The notes: generated from the sequence alone by a model not told the origin. Counted from the first letter of the stretch, positions 1 to 8,264 are shown. The stretch: DNA of 64,000 nt from Rhodospirillales bacterium (GCA_016185145.1 JACPOB010000029.1:1-64000); one strand, 5' to 3'. Made by a program: numbers and translations.

Positions 1-80
1 TTGCGCCGTCGCGTCAGCGACTCAAGCTCACGCCGCTCCGCTGCGCTCAGCTCAATCGTCGAAGCTTTTCCCTTTGCCAT
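1..80 (-). mobile_element. IS630-like transposase, N-terminal fragment cut by window edge
   Basis: Read on the minus strand from an ATG at 78-80, the frame stays open to the window edge and encodes about 26 residues beginning MAKGKASTIELSAAERRELE and continuing with SLTRRR. This resembles the N-terminus of IS630-family transposases, where a short helical segment (L-[ST]-x-x-E-R-x-x-L) precedes the DNA-binding domain. The rest lies outside the window, so intactness and the distal terminal repeat cannot be judged. An imperfect inverted pair (CATTCTGACC at 78-87, GGCCAGAATG at 103-112) lies at the start and just upstream and could belong to the element end or be an operator. The family call rests on a short stretch and is tentative. 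Confidence 0.5.
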
Positions 81-273
81 TCTGACCTCTTACACTATCA
101 GGCCAGAATGAGCCGAATTTATCGATCAGGACACTAGCGCATACCACATTACGTTGCACCGGCAGTGTCGTGACGTCAATTGCCCAAATTTTTTGCATGG
201 GCGCATACGTTGGACATCCCCGGCCGGGGGCCGGTATCGTCATGTTCCGGCTATTTTTTCTCAGGGTGCCCCC

Positions 274-1683
274 ATGAATGACGTCTCACGCAGCTTCCGC
301 GGCAATTCCAACGCGGCTCGGGATATCGCGCACCACCTGCACCCTTACACCAACTTCAAGAAGCACGAGGAGACCGGTCCGCTGACCATCGTGCGCGGTC
401 GCGGCATCTACGTCACCGACGACGACGGCAAGGAATATATCGAGGGCATGGCTGGCCTGTGGTCGGCGGCCCTGGGCTTCAGCAACGAGCGCCTCGCGAC
501 GGTGGCCTACGAGCAGATGAAGCAGCTGCCGTTCTACCACGCCTTCAACCACCGCTCCCATGAGCCCGCCATCAACCTCGCCGAGAAGCTGAAGATGATG
601 GCGCCGGTCGAGATGTCGAAGGTGTTCTTCGCCAACTCGGGCTCGGAGGCCAACGACACCGTCGTGAAGATGGTGTGGTACATGAACAACGCGCTCGGCC
701 GGCCCAACAAGAAGAAGATCGTCTCGCGCCTCAAGGGCTATCACGGCATCACGGTCGCATCGGGCAGCCTGACCGGCCTGCCGCACAACCACCGCTCCTT
801 CGACCTGCCGATCGCCGGCATCGTGCACACGATGACGCCGCACTACTACCGCAACGGCCAGGACGGTGAGACCGAGGAGCAGTTTGCGACGCGCTGCGCC
901 GAGGAGCTGGAGCAGCTGATCATCAAGGAAGGCGGCGCCGACCACGTCGCCGCGATGATCTGCGAGCCGGTGATGGGCGCGGGCGGCGTGATCGTGCCGC
1001 CCAAGGGCTACTACGAGAAGATCCAGGCGGTGTGCCGAAAGTACGACATGCTGTTCGTCGCCGACGAAGTGATCTGCGGCTTCGGCCGCACCGGCAACGT
1101 CTGGGGCTGCCAGACGCTGAACATCAAGCCGGACATCCTGACCTGCGCCAAGGCGCTGTCGGCATCGTTCCTGCCGATCTCGGCGGTGATGGTGAATGAC
1201 AAGGTCTACCAGGCGCTGATGAGCGAGAGCAGCAAGATCGGCACCTGGGGCCATGGCTTCACCTATTCCGGCCATCCCGTGGCGGCTGCCGTCGCCCTCG
1301 AGGCACAGAAGATCTACGACGAGGTCGACCTGTTCGGGCATGCCAAGCGCATGAGCCCGACCTTCCAGAAGCACATCCAGTCGTTCGCCGACCATCCGCT
1401 GGTCGGCGAGGCGATGGGCGTGGGCATGGTCGGCGCGCTCGAGATCGTGGCCGACAAGAAGACCAAGGCGCCGTTCGATCTCGCCACGGTCGGCGCCGGC
1501 AACCGCGTCTACAACCACGCCGTGGCGCGCGGGCTCTTCATCCGCAACATGGGCGACCGCGTCGCGATCTGCCCGCCGCTGATCATCAACGAGGCCGAGC
1601 TCGCCGACCTGTTCGGCCGCCTGCGCCAGGCCTTCGATGCGACCCTCGCCGACCTCAAGTCGGAAGGCCACTTCAAGGGCTAG
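274..1683 (+). CDS. class III PLP-dependent aminotransferase (omega-amino acid/polyamine type)
   Basis: This 469-residue protein belongs to fold-type I, class III aminotransferases, which transfer an omega- or alpha-amino group to pyruvate or another oxo-acid. Visible family features are the N-terminal G-x-Y-V-x-D-x-x-G-K-x-Y-x-E-G segment, FANSGSEAND (PLP phosphate binding), the LKGYHG aromatic/His stack, FVADEVICGFGRTG (Asp that contacts the pyridine nitrogen) and the Schiff-base lysine K293 in CAKALSASF. The length is normal for the family. I chose the ATG at 274 because homology begins there; the frame is open further upstream with no plausible ribosome site. A small membrane-protein gene starts 6 bases downstream. 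The substrate cannot be read from sequence; putrescine-, beta-alanine- or taurine-type activities are all possible. Confidence 0.93.
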   Translation: MNDVSRSFRGNSNAARDIAHHLHPYTNFKKHEETGPLTIVRGRGIYVTDDDGKEYIEGMAGLWSAALGFSNERLATVAYEQMKQLPFYHAFNHRSHEPAINLAEKLKMMAPVEMSKVFFANSGSEANDTVVKMVWYMNNALGRPNKKKIVSRLKGYHGITVASGSLTGLPHNHRSFDLPIAGIVHTMTPHYYRNGQDGETEEQFATRCAEELEQLIIKEGGADHVAAMICEPVMGAGGVIVPPKGYYEKIQAVCRKYDMLFVADEVICGFGRTGNVWGCQTLNIKPDILTCAKALSASFLPISAVMVNDKVYQALMSESSKIGTWGHGFTYSGHPVAAAVALEAQKIYDEVDLFGHAKRMSPTFQKHIQSFADHPLVGEAMGVGMVGALEIVADKKTKAPFDLATVGAGNRVYNHAVARGLFIRNMGDRVAICPPLIINEAELADLFGRLRQAFDATLADLKSEGHFKG

Positions 1684-1689
1684 AGCGAC

Positions 1690-2079
1690 GTGAGCCCAGA
1701 CCTCCAACGAGAGGACTGGGAGAGCGGGGACGTGCAGCGGCCTCGCGACGACACCAAGCCCGACTGGTCGGCGCCGCTCGGCACCAGCCAGCGCATCCGC
1801 AATCGCGCCATCTGGGCGGTGGCCCTGTTCACCGCCGCGGTGCCGCCGGCCATCGTGGCGCTGGGCATCGCCGACGTGGCACAGGACCAGATCAACGTCG
1901 CCCTGCCGCTGGCCGTGGGTTTCTGGCTGATCGGCCTTCTGTTCTCCCTGTGGGCCGCCTTCCCTGCCCTGCGCTACTGGGAGGTGCTGCCGCAGACCAC
2001 GCGCTGGCTGGGCGCCCTGCCGCTGCTTTCGGTATCGCTCTTCTTCAGCGCCGTGCTGATCGCCGCCCTCTTCATCTGA
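1690..2079 (+). CDS. small membrane protein, three predicted TM helices
   Basis: This 129-residue protein starts at a GTG only 6 bases after the aminotransferase stop, so the two are probably cotranscribed. A charged N-terminus of about 40 residues is followed by three hydrophobic helices (around residues 42-62, 72-95 and 104-129), with the last one ending at the C-terminus. I do not recognise a named family. A large perfect inverted repeat (2173-2250) follows and probably terminates transcription before the convergent cytochrome gene. Function is unknown; the gene call rests on position, composition and TM pattern. Confidence 0.7.
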   Translation: MSPDLQREDWESGDVQRPRDDTKPDWSAPLGTSQRIRNRAIWAVALFTAAVPPAIVALGIADVAQDQINVALPLAVGFWLIGLLFSLWAAFPALRYWEVLPQTTRWLGALPLLSVSLFFSAVLIAALFI

Positions 2080-2172
2080 ATCTGACAGCGGGCGGAGGCG
2101 CACCGAACAAGGGGATGCGGTCGGCGCACCTCCACCCTCCCGGCGGCGTGCGGCGCCGGGTTTCTCGTTGTT

Positions 2173-2250
2173 CATGGTCTTCCGGACCGCGAGCCTCCGG
2201 CTCGCTCATGAGCCTGCGCGAGCCGGAGGCTCGCGGTCCGGAAGACCATG
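2173..2250. repeat. 33-bp perfect inverted repeat (palindrome family A)
   Basis: Arms at 2173-2205 and 2218-2250 are exact reverse complements around a 12-base loop. The core (GGACCGCGAGCCTCCGGCTCGC) recurs at 22130-22208 and, as a half copy, at 4728-4759; a diverged version lies at 51517-51575. It sits between two convergent genes and could form a strong hairpin in either transcript, serving as a bidirectional terminator, but its dispersal indicates a repeat family of its own. Confidence 0.9.
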
Positions 2251-2263
2251 ACGCTCCCGGCGA

Positions 2264-2629
2264 TCACTTGCCCGACTGCTGGCGCAGGTAGGCGATGATG
2301 TCGGCGCGGTCCTGCGGCAGGGCCACGCGGAAGTTCATGCGTTGGCCGGGGATCAGCGCCTGCGGGTTGGTGAGCCAGGCGTCGAGCGTCTTCTCTTCCC
2401 ACACCACGGGCGAGCTCTTCACCGCGGTCGAGTAGTTGAAGTTCGGCGCCGAGCCCGCCTTGCGGCCGTAGACGCCGCGATGCGCCGGCCCGACCCGGTT
2501 GGCGTCGAGCGAGTGGCAGCCGCCGCAGCGCGATTCGTAGAGCTCCTGACCGTGTGCCGCGTCGGCCGCGGCGGCATCCGCCGCCGCGGCCAGCGCGAGC
2601 ATCGCCAGCGCTGACACCGGCAAACGCAC
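2264..2629 (-). CDS. class I cytochrome c, periplasmic
   Basis: This 121-residue precursor has an Ala-rich signal peptide (about residues 1-24), one haem-binding CGGCH motif near residue 35, a G-P-x-x-x-G-V-Y-G-R-x-A-G segment and a likely axial methionine in QRMNF near residue 97, the layout of small soluble cytochrome c2/c552 proteins. The C-terminal R-A-D-I-I-A-Y-L-R helix is also typical. The start is a GTG one base after the stop of the upstream ferritin-like lipoprotein gene, so the two form a bicistronic unit. An internal ATG nine codons later would shorten the signal peptide. It presumably carries electrons in the periplasm; the partner is unknown. Confidence 0.9.
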   Translation of the reverse strand: MRLPVSALAMLALAAAADAAAADAAHGQELYESRCGGCHSLDANRVGPAHRGVYGRKAGSAPNFNYSTAVKSSPVVWEEKTLDAWLTNPQALIPGQRMNFRVALPQDRADIIAYLRQQSGK

Positions 2630-2630
2630 C

Positions 2631-3221
2631 CTACGCCCCGAAGCTCAGCGCCTTGGCGGGCAGCGGATCCTTCAGCGCCTGGGTCAGCACCGTCCAGTGC
2701 ATGGCCTCGTCGGCCGCGAGCCGCGCCGAGACCTGCGCCAGGTTGCGATCGCCGAACGACGGGATGACGCCGATATAGGCGTTGGCCGCGCCCTTCTCGA
2801 GACGCTGCGCGAGACGCAACACGTCGGTCTGGGTCTTGAGTGCCGACGCATTCAGCGCCTGCGCCACCTCGGCGTCGCTCTTGGCCGCCACGGGCGTGCC
2901 GCCGAGCTTGCGGATGGTGGCGATCAGCGCGTCGCGATGCTCCTTGTGGTGCGTCTGGAACAGCACGGCGACCTCGAGCACCGGCTTCTGCAGGAGGCCG
3001 CTCCGGGCGCCGAGCTGGTAAGCGCTGATCGCCTCGTTCTCGAGCGCCAGCGCGGTGTTGAGGATGCCGACGTCATCGGCCGTCGAAGCGCCGTTGCCCG
3101 ACGAACCTCTCGACTGGGCGACGGCCATCTTCTCGCAGCCAACCAGCAGCGCCACTGCCGAGGCCGAGAGGACGGTGATGCCGGACCCGCGAAGCAATCC
3201 GCGGCGGCGAAGATCGATCAT
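2631..3221 (-). CDS. Tat-dependent ferritin-like (DUF4439-type) lipoprotein
   Basis: This 196-residue protein starts at the ATG at 3221 (MIDLRRRGLLRGS). It has a twin-arginine-like leader, a hydrophobic stretch and a lipobox-like LLVGC near residue 30, suggesting Tat export and lipidation. The mature part is a four-helix bundle with ferritin-like metal-ligand patterns: ALALENEAISAY, then TH-x-x-EHRDAL, and near the end DEAMHW. These E, E-x-x-H and E-x-x-x-H arrangements are those of ferritin-like DUF4439 proteins; iron binding is inferred. The next gene, a cytochrome c, starts one base later, so a periplasmic redox or iron role is plausible. The gene is divergent from hemA. Confidence 0.82.
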   Translation of the reverse strand: MIDLRRRGLLRGSGITVLSASAVALLVGCEKMAVAQSRGSSGNGASTADDVGILNTALALENEAISAYQLGARSGLLQKPVLEVAVLFQTHHKEHRDALIATIRKLGGTPVAAKSDAEVAQALNASALKTQTDVLRLAQRLEKGAANAYIGVIPSFGDRNLAQVSARLAADEAMHWTVLTQALKDPLPAKALSFGA

Positions 3222-3497
3222 CTGAGTCACGCTAGGTCTCCTTGGGTTGAGCGAAGGAGCAGTTCGCTCCATTCGTGCGTGACCTACGCGCCGCCCGGTG
3301 CGAGTGGATCGCTCACCATCCGTCACGCCTCGGTGAGAGGTGCGCGAGCGAATCCTGATATTGCGAAGCATTCTCAAATTGGGTTCACGCGCTTGTGTTC
3401 GATCTCCCTCAACGACTGGTCCCCAGCCGCGACCAAAATGCCTCTCATGACGCACCTAAAGCCGATTAAAATCCCGAAGCGGGAGAGCATGAGGCCA
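3222..3497. promoter_or_regulatory. divergent intergenic region between ferritin-like gene and hemA
   Basis: About 276 bases separate the two divergent starts, so promoters for both must lie here. The 3350-3475 part is less GC-rich than its surroundings. I see no clear operator palindrome or riboswitch. The pairing of haem synthesis with an iron-type protein makes shared iron or redox control conceivable, but this is inference only. Confidence 0.4.
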
Positions 3498-4718
3498 ATG
3501 GACTACGAGGCATTCTTCGCCAGCCATCTGCGACGTCTGCACGACGAAGGGCGCTATCGCGTCTTCGCCGAGCTGGAGCGCGTCGCCGGCGCTTTCCCGC
3601 GCGCCCGCTTCCACCACGAGGGCACGGTGCGCGACGTCACCGTCTGGTGCTCCAACGACTATCTCGCCATGGGCCAGCATCCGGTGGTGATCGAGGCCAT
3701 GCAGGCGGCGATCGGCGCCCAGGGCTCGGGCGCCGGCGGCACGCGCAACATCTCGGGCACCAACACCCTGCACGTGGCGCTCGAGCGCGAGCTCGCCCGG
3801 CTGCACGACAAGGAAGCCGCCCTGGTCTTCACCTCGGGCTACGTCGCCAACGAGACCACGCTGCAGACCCTGGGCGCGATGCTGCCGGGCTGCGAACTCT
3901 ATTCCGACGCCTACAACCACGCCTCGATGATCGCGGGCATCTGCCATTCGGGCGCGGTGCGCAGGATCTTCCGCCACAACGACCTCGCGCATCTCGAGGA
4001 GCTGCTCGCAGCGTCGGCGCCGGGCACGCCCAAGATCGTGGCCTTCGAATCGGTCTACTCGATGGACGGCGACATCTCGCCGATCGGGGAGATCTGCGAC
4101 CTCGCCCATCGCTACGGCGCCCTCGCCTATCTCGACGAGGTCCATGCCGTCGGCATGTACGGCGCCCGCGGCGCGGGCGTGGCCGAGCGCGACGGCGCGC
4201 TGGGCAAGGTCGACATCGTGCAGGGCACGCTCGCCAAGGCGTTCGGCGTGGTCGGCGGCTACATCGCCTCGACGGCCGCCACCGTCGACTTCGTGCGCTC
4301 CTGCGGCTCGGGCTTCATCTTCTCGACCTCGATGCCGCCCGCCATCGCGGGTGCGGCGCTGGCCAGCATCCGTCACGTCACCGCCCATCCCGAGCTCCGG
4401 GTGCGCCACCAGGAGCGCGCCGCGACGCTGAAGCGAAAGCTCGCGGCAGCCGGCCTGCCGATCATGCCGTCGGTCACGCACATCGTACCGGTGTTCGTGG
4501 GCGATGCCGCGCTCGCCAAGCAGGCGACCGACCTGTTGATGGAACGGCATTCGATCTACGTGCAGCCGATCAACTACCCGACGGTCCCGCGCGGCACCGA
4601 GCGGCTCAGACTGACGCCGACGCCGCTGCACAGCGACGACGACATGGATCGACTGGTCGAAGCGCTGCAGGACATCTGGCAGACCCTGGGGCTCAGCCTG
4701 CGCGCAGCGGCGGAATAA
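3498..4718 (+). CDS. hemA: 5-aminolevulinate synthase
   Basis: Condenses glycine and succinyl-CoA to 5-aminolevulinate, the first step of haem synthesis by the C4 (Shemin) route used by alphaproteobacteria. The 406-residue protein opens MDYEAFFASHL and has the full family pattern: WCSNDYLAMGQHP, GSGAGGTRNISGTN, FTSGYVANE, the YNHASMI histidine, FESVYSMDGD, YLDEVHAVGMYG, and the PLP lysine K247 in GTLAKAFG. Length matches the alphaproteobacterial enzymes. An alternative ATG three codons upstream (3489) has a GGGAG ribosome site and is also possible. It ends opposite an MFS gene, with palindromic repeats between the two. Confidence 0.97.
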   Translation: MDYEAFFASHLRRLHDEGRYRVFAELERVAGAFPRARFHHEGTVRDVTVWCSNDYLAMGQHPVVIEAMQAAIGAQGSGAGGTRNISGTNTLHVALERELARLHDKEAALVFTSGYVANETTLQTLGAMLPGCELYSDAYNHASMIAGICHSGAVRRIFRHNDLAHLEELLAASAPGTPKIVAFESVYSMDGDISPIGEICDLAHRYGALAYLDEVHAVGMYGARGAGVAERDGALGKVDIVQGTLAKAFGVVGGYIASTAATVDFVRSCGSGFIFSTSMPPAIAGAALASIRHVTAHPELRVRHQERAATLKRKLAAAGLPIMPSVTHIVPVFVGDAALAKQATDLLMERHSIYVQPINYPTVPRGTERLRLTPTPLHSDDDMDRLVEALQDIWQTLGLSLRAAAE

Positions 4719-4727
4719 CTCTTCTTT

Positions 4728-4841
4728 CTTCCGGACCGCGAGCTTCCAGCTCGCTCATGGTCTTCGCTGGGGGCGCGCCACTCCAGTGGCGCGATCATCT
4801 CTTGCCTCGACGAAGACGCGCGACTGGAGTCGCGCGCCCCC
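4728..4841. repeat. composite palindromic repeat: half family A plus a family B hairpin
   Basis: 4728-4759 matches one arm of the family A palindrome with a few changes. It is followed by a family B hairpin with arms at 4769-4793 and 4817-4841, which are 25 bases long with two mismatches (core GCGCGCCACTCCAGTGGCGC). The element fills the gap between convergent hemA and the MFS gene and probably terminates both. Confidence 0.8.
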
Positions 4842-4845
4842 GGCC

Positions 4846-6072
4846 CTACTCCACCGTCCGCATCGTCCACAGGCGCGAGCGGACCAGGACGAAGCCGATC
4901 AGCAGGACCATCGCCAGCGCCGGCAGGAGCATGGCGGACCTCAGACCCCATACGGCGCAGATCGAGCCGGTCAGGAGGGCGCCGATCGGGCCGCCGCCGC
5001 TCAAACCGAGCTGGAACAGGGCCATCAGCCGCGCGCGGTGCGTCGCCGGAGCCACGATCTGCACCACGGTTCGGCTCTGCGTCATGGTGATGCCGGCGCC
5101 GATGCCCCACACGAAGATCAGCGCCACGAACACCGGGAACGACGGCAAGGTCGACAAGGCCGTCAGGATCACGGCGCCCGTTGCGACCGCAAGACCGATC
5201 ATCCGGCCGCGCAGCGTGACGCGGCGCGCCAGCCCGACCAGCGCCATGCTGGCGGCGATGGTGGCCGCCCAGAAGGCAAGGTTGACGTAGGACAGTTCCA
5301 GTGACCCGCCGTGGTAGTTGTCGCGTACGGCGAGCGGCAGCACCGCCATGAACGGCCCGACATAGAAAACGCCGACGCCGAAGTTCAACAGCAGCACCGG
5401 CCAGATCTGGTCGGATTTCACGGCCGCCGAGAAGCCCTCGCCGATGCTGCGCCAGAATCCGGGATGCTGGCTCGGCGGATGCGCCGGGGGTTGCGGCAGG
5501 CGCAGCACGGCGAGGCAGCCCAACAGCAGCAGGCCGGCATTCAGGAGCAGCAGCGGCGCCGCACCCAACCAGTCGGCCGCCGAGGCGCAGGCGATGCCGA
5601 CGAGCTGACCGAAGAACTGCAGCGCCGTGACCAACGCCACCGCACGCGGCAGTTCGCCGCTCTTCACCACCACCGGCAGGAGAGCATCGCGCGTCGGGAT
5701 GGCGAACGCGCCGATGGCGCCGGCGGTGACGCCGTAGACGATCAGCAGGGCATAGCTCAGCTCGCCGCCTGCCAACAGCAGCCCGGCCAGGGCCAGAGGC
5801 GGCAGGGCATAGATCACGTGGTAGCGCAGCAGCAGCCGGCGTGGGTTGCCTCGATCGGCGACAAGTCCGCCCAGCGGCAGGAACAGCAGCGAAGGCGCCA
5901 TGACGGCCGCCTGCGCCAGCCCGACTGCAAAAGCGTCCATGCGCAGCACGACTGCGACCAACCAGGGAAACAGCACCATCTGCACCCCGAGCGGCACGAA
6001 CCAGCTGGTGAGGCCTACGAGATAGGCCGGAAAAGGGTTGGCGGAGCCGGTCACGGTGCGGTCTTGATCCAT
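4846..6072 (-). CDS. MFS transporter (EntS/drug-efflux-like)
   Basis: This 408-residue protein has about twelve hydrophobic helices and the MFS loop 2-3 motif GGLVADRGNPRRLLL near residue 70. The N-terminal half resembles MFS_3/EntS-type exporters, with an early P-F-P-W-L-V segment and a central loop rich in Pro and His (around PPAHPPSQHPG). It would act in the inner membrane, probably as a proton-driven exporter. It is monocistronic, divergent from the next small gene and convergent with hemA. The substrate cannot be inferred. Confidence 0.88.
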   Translation of the reverse strand: MDQDRTVTGSANPFPAYLVGLTSWFVPLGVQMVLFPWLVAVVLRMDAFAVGLAQAAVMAPSLLFLPLGGLVADRGNPRRLLLRYHVIYALPPLALAGLLLAGGELSYALLIVYGVTAGAIGAFAIPTRDALLPVVVKSGELPRAVALVTALQFFGQLVGIACASAADWLGAAPLLLLNAGLLLLGCLAVLRLPQPPAHPPSQHPGFWRSIGEGFSAAVKSDQIWPVLLLNFGVGVFYVGPFMAVLPLAVRDNYHGGSLELSYVNLAFWAATIAASMALVGLARRVTLRGRMIGLAVATGAVILTALSTLPSFPVFVALIFVWGIGAGITMTQSRTVVQIVAPATHRARLMALFQLGLSGGGPIGALLTGSICAVWGLRSAMLLPALAMVLLIGFVLVRSRLWTMRTVE

Positions 6073-6189
6073 CAGAAAGACAACTATATCTTGTAAGGGG
6101 TTAGTGCCGCTTGCTCATCCAATAGTCAAAGACGCACAAGCCGCAGCTTCCGGCCCCTCGGAAGCCCGGCGGTGACGGAGCGGAAGAAG

Positions 6190-6579
6190 ATGTCGACATT
6201 CAACCGCACCACCTTGGTGAAGGTCCTGGAGATCCTCGACAGCAGCAATGCCGGCGAGGCGCTGGCCGCGGCCAAGCTTGCCTCTACCATGCTGCGCGAG
6301 GCCGGTCTTACCTGGGATGACGTTCTGGCGCCCGAGATCCATGGCCGCGCCGCCCAGGCGCCGGCAACGCGCGCCATCGGCGCCGGGCCATTCGGCTATC
6401 GCCGCGACCGCGAGCTGTCACCGCACGAGCAGTTCTTCATGGTGCTGCTGAGCCCGCGCACGCCGGTCGAGATCAAGCGCAAGCTCCGCACCTGGGAGGC
6501 CCGCGTGCTCGACGGCGAGATCACGCCACAGGAAACCCAGGACCTGCGTTTCATGTACCAGAGCTTCGTCGTCGGCTGA
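6190..6579 (+). CDS. small conserved protein with DUF2786-like N-terminus
   Basis: This protein has 129 residues from the ATG at 6190; a GTG at 6172 would add six. The first 45 residues (LEILDSSNAGEALAAAKLAS, then MLREAGLTWDDVL) match the pattern of DUF2786-like helical domains, in which a lysine- or leucine-start helix, a short Ala-rich helix and L-x-x-x-G-L-[ST]-x-x-D follow each other. The rest is hydrophilic, with a conserved-looking LSPHEQFF segment and a C-terminal ITPQETQDLRFMYQ. Function is unknown. It is divergent from the MFS gene and convergent with the GST gene, with only 3 bases between stops. Confidence 0.65.
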   Translation: MSTFNRTTLVKVLEILDSSNAGEALAAAKLASTMLREAGLTWDDVLAPEIHGRAAQAPATRAIGAGPFGYRRDRELSPHEQFFMVLLSPRTPVEIKRKLRTWEARVLDGEITPQETQDLRFMYQSFVVG

Positions 6580-6582
6580 CCC

Positions 6583-7212
6583 TCAGGTCGCGACCAGCAC
6601 GTTCTGCTCGCGCTCCAGCACGCGGCGCACCGCCGGGCGTGCCAGCATGCGATCCTTCCAGGCGGTGTAGTTCTTGAGTTCCTCGACCGGCAGGCCGATG
6701 CGCTTGCCCCAGCCGTAGAACACCAGGGCGTAGCAATCGACGACGCTGAACTGGTCGCCCAGGATCCACGGCTTGTCGCCGATGATGCCGTCGATTTCCT
6801 TGAGGCAGTTGTGGAAGTTCGTGCGGCCGACTTCCTTCAGATGGTCGAACACCTTGGTATCGGTGGCAAAGCGCTCGGGCCGCGAGATATGGGTGAAGGA
6901 TGGGTGAACGTTGTTGGAGAACCATGCCATCAGCGAGATCGCCCGCGCCCGCTGGACGGGGTCCTTCGGCATCATCTGCGGCGCGAACCTCGCGGCGACG
7001 AAATCGAGGATCGCCGTGTTCTCGACGATCGTGCCCTCGTCGATCACCAGGGCCGGCACGCGGCCGCGCGGATTGACCTTGAGGTACTCCGGCGTCTTCT
7101 GCTCGCTCCTGGCGAAGGCCAGCGCCTGCGAGTCGAACTTGGCGCCGCTTTCCTCGAGCGCGAGATGCGACGCCGTCGAACAGGCGCCGGGGGCGTAATA
7201 GAGCTTCAGCAT
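6583..7212 (-). CDS. glutathione S-transferase family protein
   Basis: This 209-residue cytosolic GST starts MLKLYYAPGACSTASH, with the Tyr/Ser-Cys active-site region typical of beta-class bacterial enzymes. It has the thioredoxin-fold cis-proline segment NPRGRVPALV, the ENTAILDFVA glutathione-binding helix and an all-helical C-terminal domain ending in the KDRMLARPAVRRV motif. I chose the ATG at 7212, which follows an AGGAGG-like ribosome site (7216-7221 on the complement), over an upstream in-frame ATG. It is probably a detoxification enzyme; the specific substrate is unknown. Confidence 0.93.
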   Translation of the reverse strand: MLKLYYAPGACSTASHLALEESGAKFDSQALAFARSEQKTPEYLKVNPRGRVPALVIDEGTIVENTAILDFVAARFAPQMMPKDPVQRARAISLMAWFSNNVHPSFTHISRPERFATDTKVFDHLKEVGRTNFHNCLKEIDGIIGDKPWILGDQFSVVDCYALVFYGWGKRIGLPVEELKNYTAWKDRMLARPAVRRVLEREQNVLVAT

Positions 7213-7272
7213 GTGTTCCTCCTGATCCAATCGTGCCATGCGGAGGTTACGGCCATCTCACGCACGATCCGC

Positions 7273-8109
7273 TCAACGGTCTTCCTTCCTGTCCGACGCA
7301 GGTCCGCGCCGGCGCAGCGTCCGCATGATGACAATGAACAGCAATGCGGCGACCGGCCAGTGGAACCAGATCCTGTGCAGGCCGGTGAATGCATTGATCA
7401 GGACCAGAAATCCCGCAATGACGAGCAAAGTCGTAACGTCGCGCGGCAGGCTCGAGAACCAATGGGAGACCACGCCCATCCACGTGGACGGTTCATCGCG
7501 AAGGGCCGAAGCGCCGGCGCGTGAGGCTGAATCCCCACGGGATGCGGAGCCTTCGCCGGCCGTGACGCTGCGTCGACCCATGGTGCCGCCGGCCATGGCC
7601 ACGCGATAGGTGGTTACGGGAGCGACGTTCTTCATCTGCTGCTGGCCGAGATGGTCGAAGCCGACGGGCAACTTGTTGTGCACCTGTTCGTAAACAGAAC
7701 CGGCGACCACGATGCCGCCGGGCTCGGCAAGCTCCTGTAGCCGCGCCGCTATGTTGACCCCATCGCCATAGATGTCGGGGCCCTCCACCATCACATCGCC
7801 CAGATTGATGCCGATGCGGAACTGCATGCGCTGCGCCTGGGTGGCGTCCGGCTCCTGGCTGGATATCTCCTGCTGAATCTCGACCGCGCACTGCACGGCC
7901 TCGACGACGCTCGCGAACTCGGCGATCACGGCATCGCCCCAGGTGTTGACGATCCGCCCGTCGTGGCGCTCCACCAACCCCGCCATGGCGGCGCGATGGC
8001 GGCGCAGCGTCGCCAACGTTCCCGCTTCATCTGCTTCCATGAGACGGGAATACCCGTGCACATCGGCGCACAGGACAGTGATCAACCGCCGTTTCACCTT
8101 GTCGGTCAT
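7273..8109 (-). CDS. class III adenylate/guanylate cyclase with C-terminal membrane helices
   Basis: This 278-residue protein makes a cyclic nucleotide from NTP. The catalytic domain comes first: metal ligands D16 (LCADVHGYS) and D59 (NTWGDAVIAEF), and transition-state residues N119 and R123 in GDGVNIAARLQ, so it looks catalytically competent. The specificity residues suggest an ATP-type enzyme of the large alphaproteobacterial CyaA-like group. In that group the cyclase domain is usually followed by TolB-like and TPR domains; here these are absent. A Ser/Ala-rich linker leads instead to two hydrophobic helices around residues 224-242 and 247-264. It would be anchored in the inner membrane with the cyclase in the cytoplasm. 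Confidence 0.9.
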   Translation of the reverse strand: MTDKVKRRLITVLCADVHGYSRLMEADEAGTLATLRRHRAAMAGLVERHDGRIVNTWGDAVIAEFASVVEAVQCAVEIQQEISSQEPDATQAQRMQFRIGINLGDVMVEGPDIYGDGVNIAARLQELAEPGGIVVAGSVYEQVHNKLPVGFDHLGQQQMKNVAPVTTYRVAMAGGTMGRRSVTAGEGSASRGDSASRAGASALRDEPSTWMGVVSHWFSSLPRDVTTLLVIAGFLVLINAFTGLHRIWFHWPVAALLFIVIMRTLRRRGPASDRKEDR

Positions 8110-8264
8110 CGCTATTCGCTACCTGGCGTGCATGGCCGACAACCGCGCTTGGGAAGCTTCTGGGTCATCGAACCCTCCTCGGAGATATTCTTCCAAGTCG
8201 ACGCCGATTGCATCACCTTACCGCTTGCCGAAGTTGCAAGCGGCGCTCAGGACGACTGCAACAC

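Noticed and set aside
286-2175. Long minus-strand frame opposite the aminotransferase and membrane protein genes
   Set aside because: Shadow of two genuine genes; translation is Arg/Ala/Gly/His-rich with no recognisable motif.
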